Assembly: GCA_026214975.1 (NCBI GenBank) | Contig: JAOBSW010000583.1 | Span: forward strand, 36,082-100,081 | Direction of reading: 5' to 3' | Source: Gentiana macrophylla | Taxonomy: Eukaryota; Streptophyta; Magnoliopsida; Gentianales; Gentianaceae | DNA: 64,000 bases | Shown: positions 57,039-64,000 of the stretch, in pieces | Position numbering within the stretch: the stretch's first letter is position 1 | Layout: each line of letters begins with the position of its first letter | Notes under the pieces: model-generated | What the model was told of the DNA's origin: nothing | Database searches by the model: none | The model's input: only the letters and a program-made list of their open reading frames with translations | Position numbers and translations under genes: made by a program

Positions 57039-60000
57039 TTATAAGCTTTGAATGTTAAGCAAGTCCGCATAACAATCGAAACTTGCTTTGTGAATCGGTT
57101 TAGTAAACATATCGCCAGGATTTTCTTTGTGCCGATCTTCTTCACTACAACCCTCTCTCTCATTTCTTAGAAAATGATATCTCACATCAATATACTTGGT
57201 TCTCTCACGATGAACCCGATCCTTAGCTAGACAAATTGCACTCAAACTATCACAATAAATCTCACTTGATCATGATGCAAATTTCAAATCACCGACTAGA
57301 CCCTTCAACCAGATTGCTTTTGGTCGCTTTCAAGAAGAGCCATATACTCGCCACGCTTGTTGATAAAGCTATTGTTGCTTGCAGAGTTGCTTTCCAAATT
57401 GACAACCGAATTCCCTAATGTGAAAACATAACTGGGCCATTGATTTTCTATCGCCCACATCACCGTGATAATCAACATCACAAGATCCTCATGACCAAAC
57501 TCGAGTATCACCTCCATAAATGAGACCAACATCGCTTGTAATTCCTAAGGTACCGAACATTCTTTTTCACGCCTATCCACTGCTCCTTTCTGTGTCGAGC
57601 CATAAACTCGCCGACAACATTGATCGCTCGAGCCAGATCAAAGCCTAAGGCACACCATGTCATACATCGATCGCCAATCGCACTAGCATAGGGAACTTTT
57701 GACATATATTCCTTCTCTCGATCGATCGTGAAGCATAAATCGATTAAATGAACATTTGACGCCATAGGAGTATCTATTGGCTTTGCAGCAGACATACCAT
57801 ACTTGGCCAAAATCTTCTGTTTATAGCCCTGCTGAGATAAAAACAGTTTCTTCTAACTTCTATCTCTCCAGATCTCCATCCCCAAGATTTTCTTGGCTGC
57901 ACCTAAATCTTTCATTTCAAATTCAGCACTAAGAAGGTCTTTCAGATTTGAATATCGACTTCTTTCTTGCAACTATCCAAGATATCATCCACATACAAAA
58001 CAAGATAGATGTATGATTCATCTTCCAGCTGACTATTTTAGACACAACAATCATAAGGACTTCTGCTATAACCCAGTTGGATCATGTAAGTGTCAAACCT
58101 TTCATACCACTGTCTAGGAGCCTGCTTCAACCTATACAAGGACTTTTTCAGCTTACAAACAAATGCTTCTTTACCATGAACTTGAAATCCCTCTGGCGGA
58201 GTCATGTATATCTCTTTGTCTACCTCACCATGTAGAAAAACTGTCTTCACATCTAACTACTCAAGTTCAAGATCTTGCCGTGCCACCATTGCTAGTAACA
58301 CTCTGATTGAAGTATGTCTGACTACTGGTGAGAATATCTCATCAAAGTCCATCCATTCTTTTTGACTGAATCCTCTAGCAACCAAACGTGCCTTATACTT
58401 GACTCCTTCTGCCTCAGTCATTCCTTCCTTTTTCTTGAAGATCCATTTGCATGTAACAACTCTCCTATCAGCTGGATGTTTAACAAGATCCCAAGTCTGA
58501 TTCTTCAGTAATGACTCCGTCTTATCTCCCATGGTAGCAAGCCATTGAGATGACTCAGAACATGTCACTGCTTCCCTATAAGTAGAAGGTTCAAAACCAT
58601 CCACCTCTTCTGCAACTTGAAGTGCATATCCAGCCAAATCTTCAAACCCATACCTTCCGGGAGGTATCCCAACATTGATCTTCTAGCTCACGACAGCCTA
58701 TACTTTGTCGATTAATATCGCTTGACGCTCACCGACCCTGCTCACCGATCGGCTTGATTCGGGCCTCGTTCAAGAACAGATCGATGAAAATCGACTTTGT
58801 TCAATTGAGTGTCAGATCTCACCGACTCCACCAAGCTCCACCCATCGCCGCTTTCTCGGGCCAAAGATTAGTTTCGCTTATCCTCCCACCGATGAACCGA
58901 GCATAGAATTTTCATCAAAATTGTATTTCGAGAATAACTCGTCACGATGACCAAATTCTATAACCCTTAACTCCATCACCATACCCCACAAACACTCCTT
59001 TCTTGGTTTCTTGGTTCCAGCTCTTCACCGACATGATAGTAAATCAGGCTCCAAATACCCTTAGAATCGAGTAATCAATGTGTTTTTCTCACCACATTTC
59101 AATCGGTGTCTTGAAACCGATCCCCGTGGTGAGGACTCATGTTGATTAAGTAACAAGTCGTGGCTTATGCTTTCTCGCCAAAATCTTCTTGACAAACCAA
59201 AGATGAGAGAGCATGCATCTTGCTCTCTCTAAGAGTTTGATTCATTCTTTCCGCTACCCCATTTTGTCGGGAGAGTATTCCCCGATCAGATGATGTCCGG
59301 CAATACCTTCATTTCTACACAACTCATCAAACTCATTCCAGTTAGTAATTCTGCATCATTATCCTGCACGGACGGCCTCTTGATCTTCTTCCCAACTCGA
59401 TTTTCAACTAGAGCCTTCCATTGCATGAAGCTCTTGAATGCCTCACTTTTGTGTTTCATCATCACCACCCAAGTCTTTCTTGAATAGTCATCTATGAATG
59501 ACAAAATATTTGTGACCACCCAATGACTCCACCTTGATGGCCCCCAACAATCGTAATGAATGTAATCAAGTGATGACTTTGTGTTGTGTATCCCTTTGAG
59601 AACTTGCCCCATGAAGCTTCCTAAACACACAATGCTCACAAAAGTCCGCATTCTTGACCTTACATCCCTAAGAAGATCTTTTCGAGAAAGAATCAGATCC
59701 CCTTTCACCCATGTGACCTGGCCTCACGTGCCACGCTTTGTCAACTATGATCGATGAACTTCAAACAGATGCTACAACAAACAGACCTGCACACAACCGA
59801 TCCTTGCAAAATATACAAGGTTCCCATTTTGACTCTCCTGAGAACTGAAACTGAGTTTTTGTAGACACTCAGTTTTTCACCTTCACCCTTAAAACTGAAT
59901 CCCTTGTCGCCTAAAAGATCGAGAGATACAAAGTTCTTGGTCATATGTGGAACATGTCTAACCTCACTCAAAGATACTGTAATTTACCATCCTCTGCCCT

Positions 60001-60374
60001 CAACTAAACCGAGCCAATCCCAACTATCTTGCACCTTGCCGCTTGGGGATAGCTATATGACCACCATCTATCTCGCTGATAACTTAAGAACCACCTCTGT
60101 GGTGGACAAATATGATAAGATGCTCCAGAGTCCGTAATCCACACATCAAGATGACGGCCGATTCTCCAGATACTGTAACCATGTCCTCCTCTCAATCAAA
60201 CTCACCGCTACATCGCTTGTTCCAGAATCGTTCTCCGCTGCTTTTTCTTTGGACAGCTTGACTTCCAATGTCCTCGCTCCTTACAAGAATTTCAAACATC
60301 CTGGGATTTAGGACCTGCCTTCTTAGATTTCTTCTTCTTCCCAAATCGCCGCCCATGCCCTTTTCCACCATCAT
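57039..60374 (-). pseudogene. Copia C gag-pol (partly readable)
   Basis: Minus strand. Gag upstream of 60374 is degraded. Protease WITDSGASYHICP (60004-60150) keeps the DSGA active site. Pre-integrase MGTLYILQGSVV (about 59800-59830). Integrase HYDCWGPSRW, LSFIDDYSRKTWV, QDNDAEL (59286-59708). RT begins DKTESLLKNQTWDLV and CKWIFKKKEG, KYKARLVARGFSQ (58257-58637), then KTVFLHGEVDKEIYMTPPEG, CKLKKSLYRLKQAPRQWYE (58038-58250). YVDD at 57984-57995 is intact. RNase H: PYASAIGD, KYIDVRYHFLRN and MFTKPIHK (57039-57810). Several frameshifts and stops separate these blocks, so it is probably dead unless the consensus is wrong. Confidence 0.9.
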
Positions 60375-61464
60375 GTCGCTTACTAGTCCAATACTGACTG
60401 TCTCGCCTCTACCGCTTTATGTCTCAGCCTCCCGGCATGTAAAGTCGACCTTACATCTTACAATGCAATCAATCTTCCTAACTACGAAGGATTGCACAAA
60501 GTTCTCATAAGAAGTCGGGCAGAGATACCAACAAAATCGTTGTTGCATCTTCATCCTCAATCTTCACATCAATATTCCCGAGATCAAGTAATATTGTGTT
60601 CAACTGATCAAGATGATCTCTCACCGAGCCCCTCATGCATCCTCAAGCTAAACAACCTCTCGCTTTAAGAAGAACTTGTTGGTCAATGACTTAGTCATAT
60701 ACAAGTTGTTTCAAGCTTTGACCATAACTTAGCAAATGTGTCTTCCTCAAGAACTTCCGTGATAACATCATCGATAAGCACACAAGATGACGGTGTAATG
60801 TGCTTTTCCACCAGATCGGGTAATCACAGACCGCATCTCCTTTACCGGATAAAGTAATCCACAATCCTTATTGTTTTAACAAGGCCAGCATCTTGATTTG
60901 CCACAGACGGAAACTTTTCCTCCTCAGAATTTATCAATCTTTACGTTAATCGCCGACATCTTTCTTGTTAAAGAATGCACTTTGATCAAAAATTCCTAGC
61001 ACCGTCACCGGTCTTGGTGAAGATCAACTCCGTTTAGCCTGCAAATCTCTCTGAATCTTGAACCTGTCTATGATACCAGTTTGTTGAAACACAGACGAGA
61101 AACTTGCACTTGAAGAAAGATAAAACATATGCAATCTAACAATAAAATGACGGAAATTGATAAAACACGTAAAACAAAGAGAACACGGTGATTTAACGTG
61201 GTTTCCGCGCGCATGCCGACTACTCCACGGACGTAAGTGCGAGATATTTTATTATGCACGTAATCATAAGGTTTTCAAGTTGTGTGAATAACACTTTGAA
61301 AGACACACTTTGTATTGATTACAACTTCGATATTTATAGGCACAAATCCCTAACCCTAACCGCCATAAGATCTTTGTCGGAATTGTCATAAATACCTCAG
61401 ATGTGGACCCCAACTCCAGCTTTATCCACCTGACGAAACTCAGCTCCAAATTGACTTTCCTAGA

Positions 61465-61665
61465 AAACTCACTTTTCAGTAAACTCACTTGTAATCAACA
61501 AACTCGATGTAGAACTCAAGAAACTCGCTTCCACCAAAACTCGCTTCCACAAAACTCGCTTCTCCAAAACTCGGCCCACTAAAACTGGCTTCACAAAACT
61601 CGCTTTCTCCAAAACTCCGCCTTAGCTTTTTCCCAAAAACTCGCTTTTCACAAAACTCGCCACTT
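61465..61665. repeat. Minisatellite in the 5' LTR of C
   Basis: Same unit as at 56625-56845. Copy details differ between the two LTRs, so the array has drifted since insertion or is poorly resolved. Confidence 0.75.
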
Positions 61666-61717
61666 TTCAGATTAGTTCTACCGCTTTTGTAGATCAAGTC
61701 ACAAAACTAACAACATG

Positions 61718-62200
61718 TGCGATGCCAAAATAATAATAAAAATATATAAAATATATTTAGTTTTATTGACACCACCATTTTACTATCGACACACCTTTTT
61801 TTTCATCTACTTCATCACACAACCAAATTACTTTTTGGCACCACGATACGCGCGTCAGAGTCACTGACGTTTCAGTTCGGTAACAACATCAATGGGTCTG
61901 ACGTTTTCAACAATGTCACATTTATAATTGTAAAATCGTTGTCATCGACGTCATGATCAAAACCAACATCGGGCCCCAGCGACGCCAGATCGCAAACAGT
62001 ATCATTTCCACAGACGCCATATTGTTCAAAATAATAAAATATTCAATATCGCACAACAGATTTATAAGGCACAAGAAAGAATCAGAAGATGTCGACTGTA
62101 AGTTCGCCAATAAAAAAGTGCAAAATAAAAACGAATGCCAATAAAAGCTTGTCAAAAAAAAAAAAAAATTCCGGCCCAAACGGTATTGCCCAATGAAGGA
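61718..62200. repeat. Right-hand GTCACTGACG motif cluster, no gene
   Basis: GTCAGAGTCACTGACGTTTC, ATGGGTCTGACGTTTTC, GTTGTCATCGACGTC and ACATCGGGCCCCAGCGACG follow each other at 61850-61985. They resemble the cluster left of element C, so C probably inserted beside or within one decayed DNA element. Confidence 0.4.
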
Positions 62201-62355
62201 GGCCCAAGTCTAGTTGAAACGGGTTAAATTAAAAGAAACAAACGGATCTAGTAAAATCGCCTTCTTATTTAGGGCACAAATCGCAGACGCCATAGCTTAG
62301 AGGTAAGAACTGTGCGTGTTGATTGAAAAGGTAGAGAGAATATAGCAGAAGCAGA

Positions 62356-63713
62356 ATGGAGGGAGGCGATGACGCATTAGAAAGAGGGGTTGACTCAAAA
62401 GACTTGCAGCAGCAGAGCAAAGCTCTCGACAAGCTCACCGATCATGTCGAAGATCGTCAGCCTGATTCAACCTGTGTTCAATAGCTATGGCTTCTATCTC
62501 TTCTTCTAAAGAAGCCGATATTCAAGCCATGAGATTGAGGTCATTATCTTCCTCTATTTTTTCTTTTGATTGTTTAAATTTTATCTGTAATCAACACCAT
62601 GATTTGCCTCTTCTGAAGATGTAGTCTAGGGTTCTAATGCTAATGCTATTGGTTCTAGCTGCTGTAATGTATTTCACCAAAATTCCTCACCAACGGATTC
62701 TCAATATACTAGACATGTGATTCGGAGTTTCTTAGAGAAAATTTACCAGATGAATATCATTTTGTTTTAGTAAATGTTATAAATCCAATGATTTGGTGAT
62801 TTTTAGCCAATGCAAGTGTTTAGTATCTTGGTGCCGCAGTATACAAATTTTCATGATGCACTGCTTTCAACTAATTGTGACACCATTATTTACGAAAGCA
62901 CCGTATTAAAAATTCCGTTCTTTTCAGAATTGATACTGTATAATCAGCACATAATCTGATTTTGAAAAGTTGATTTTTTATGTGGTGCCGACTTAGATGT
63001 GGTGGACTGTGTGTGTACCTTTGGTTTATAAAATATTTGCATTGATAACTTGGTGAACACTCCACTATTTGGCTGTCTTTTGATTTTGTCAGACCGCTAT
63101 ACAAATGATGTATGCATGGGAGAAGACTTACAAGTGTTTATCTTCCCAACAGTTTAAGCTTTCCGAGGGTGGTGATAATTCAACACGAAATGCCTAATTA
63201 TTGAAATCTTGGTTTATTTTTGTTGTGGGATTTTACAGGAGAAAGAATTAGCTGCAGTGAAGATTAATGCATCCGAGATTGATATAATTGCCAATGAGCT
63301 AGAGGTAATTGGATAGTATTCATTCATGTTATATTTTTGGAAGCTTTTAGTATGATATCATAATGCTAAACATTCAAACTTTTAAAAAGTGGATTCTAAA
63401 TTATGGAATCATCAACTTTAAAACGGCACGATCCTCACAATCTTACCGTCTAAAAGTCTATTATGTGCCTTTAGAATCATCAATTATGAAAAGATGGATT
63501 GTGGATGTGATCCCAAAGCAGTGAGTGTGACTTAGTGTCATTCATAAGTTGTTCTGCTTATATCTAGTTTGTGTTCTTATCTTCTTCTTTCTTATTACGG
63601 TGTTTTGTTTGGGTTGACCATTAAAACAGCTCGACAAGAAGTTGGCCGAGAGGAGTCTTCGTGAGCATAAGGGTGATGCCGTTGCAGCCATTCGTTCTCT
63701 GCTTCGCACCTGA
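62356..63713 (+). CDS. HYPK: HYPK, huntingtin-interacting protein K, UBA domain, three exons
   Basis: Small chaperone-like protein that binds the ribosome-associated NatA N-terminal acetyltransferase (known for human and Arabidopsis HYPK). Exon 1 62356-62539: MEGGDDALERG, DSKDLQQQSKALDKLTDHVE, then in a shifted frame MASISSSKEADIQAMRLR. Exon 2 63239-63304: EKELAAVKINASEIDIIANE. Exon 3 63630-63713: LDKKLAERSLREHKGDAVAA, then IRSLLRT and TGA. Exons 2-3 form the C-terminal UBA domain, complete. About 110 residues, the usual length. Two small lesions in exon 1: at about 62489 CAATAGCT stands where CAAGAAGCT is expected, giving a stop; and the exon end reads GAGGTC where one more G is needed for frame. 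With conserved exons 2-3, consensus errors are more likely than gene death. Confidence 0.9.
63128..63185 (+). repeat. TRIM LTR remnant in HYPK intron 1
   Basis: CCCAACAGTTTAAGCTTT and GATAATTCAACA match the end of the TRIM LTR at 44816-44945 (CAGCTTAAGCTTTTGGGAGAG, AATTCAACA). Only the last 60 bp or so are recognisable. Confidence 0.6.
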
Positions 63714-64000
63714 ATATGTAGGCAAACTCCTGCCCTCTGTAACATGAAGCTCAACTCAACTCGACTCGACAACATCACTTGTTGTTGCAGTGAGATATTG
63801 TTCTTATCGGCCCGAGTTTTGATTTTAGCCATCTTTATTGTTTGTAGTATTTTGACAACATCATCCCAACAATTGTTGTTTTATGAATCTTTCCACCATC
63901 TGGTTATAACCTTTTTGTTTTTTTGTTTTTTTGTTTTTTTTTTGTTTTTTTGAGGGTGTTATAACTTTGAATACATCCACAAGCTGTTGTTTTTTTCCTG
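63714..64000 (+). other. HYPK 3' UTR and downstream, T-rich
   Basis: No further gene visible. A run of TTTTTGTTTTT units lies at 63910-63955. The end of the HYPK transcript probably falls here; no clear AATAAA is seen. Confidence 0.4.

Larger units (their letters stand above)
56248..61712 (-). mobile_element. Copia element C, structurally complete, TSD ACATG
   Basis: Ty1/copia on the minus strand, 5465 bp. 5' LTR 61082-61712 (631 bp), 3' LTR 56248-56879 (632 bp), TSD ACATG (56243-56247 and 61713-61717), ends TGTTG...AACA. Primer-binding site TGGTATCATAGAC (61066-61078, minus strand) and polypurine tract AAGGTGGAGATT (56880-56891) are present. Both LTRs carry a degenerate AAAACTCGCTTCCAC minisatellite. 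Related to B; the RT looks Tork/Tnt1-like (inference). Confidence 0.93.

Noticed and set aside
56625..61665. Spaced repeats in copia C LTRs resembling a CRISPR array
   Set aside because: Units are degenerate, contiguous and inside plant LTRs; this is a minisatellite.

Overview
The window looks like nuclear DNA of a flowering plant, most likely a eudicot. It is AT-rich and dominated by LTR retrotransposons, with one large Helitron and only two protein-coding host genes that I recognise. Both have plant-style GT-AG introns: a five-exon GDSL esterase/lipase and a three-exon HYPK (huntingtin-interacting protein K) gene. A small nucleolar RNA locus with a typical plant snoRNA promoter lies between two transposon blocks. 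I cannot name the species.

Layout. 1-2570: two LTR fragments of one family, in opposite orientations. 3329 to about 17710 (minus strand): a decayed Helitron with a recognisable 3' hairpin and CTAG terminus, an RPA-like gene (3649-7506) and a Rep/PIF1-helicase gene (7826-13991). The Rep gene is split by a 1545-bp solo LTR. 17824-19971: a 2148-bp solo LTR with target-site duplication (TSD) CATAT. 20864-29768: an 8.9-kb LTR element with two complete LTRs and a non-coding interior (LARD-like). 29849-30616: telobox/site II promoter and two box C/D snoRNAs, one matching a guide for 18S rRNA Cm38. 31000-36303: microsatellites, a MITE and a non-autonomous LTR element. 36887-48434: a nest of elements: a Ty3 chromovirus end contains copia A; copia A has copia B inside its 5' LTR and a 367-bp TRIM inside its pol gene. 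48632-50984: GDSL gene. 51245-56247: anonymous repeats and a 5'-truncated LINE with a 15-bp TSD. 56248-61712: copia C with TSD ACATG. 62356-63713: HYPK.

The transposons do not act as one system; they record successive insertions. Order follows from nesting: chromovirus, then copia A, then B and the TRIM; the Helitron came before the solo LTR inside it. No coding retroelement here looks able to encode intact proteins. Both host genes carry one-base lesions, and paired LTRs repeatedly disagree at CAG/CTG versus CG-containing positions. Part of the apparent decay may therefore be consensus error, so frameshifts in this window should be treated with caution. I found no CRISPR, prokaryotic or clearly new protein system. 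The least-explained items are the second snoRNA guide, the snoRNA-flanking hairpins and the repeated GTGGGAG motif in the LARD.
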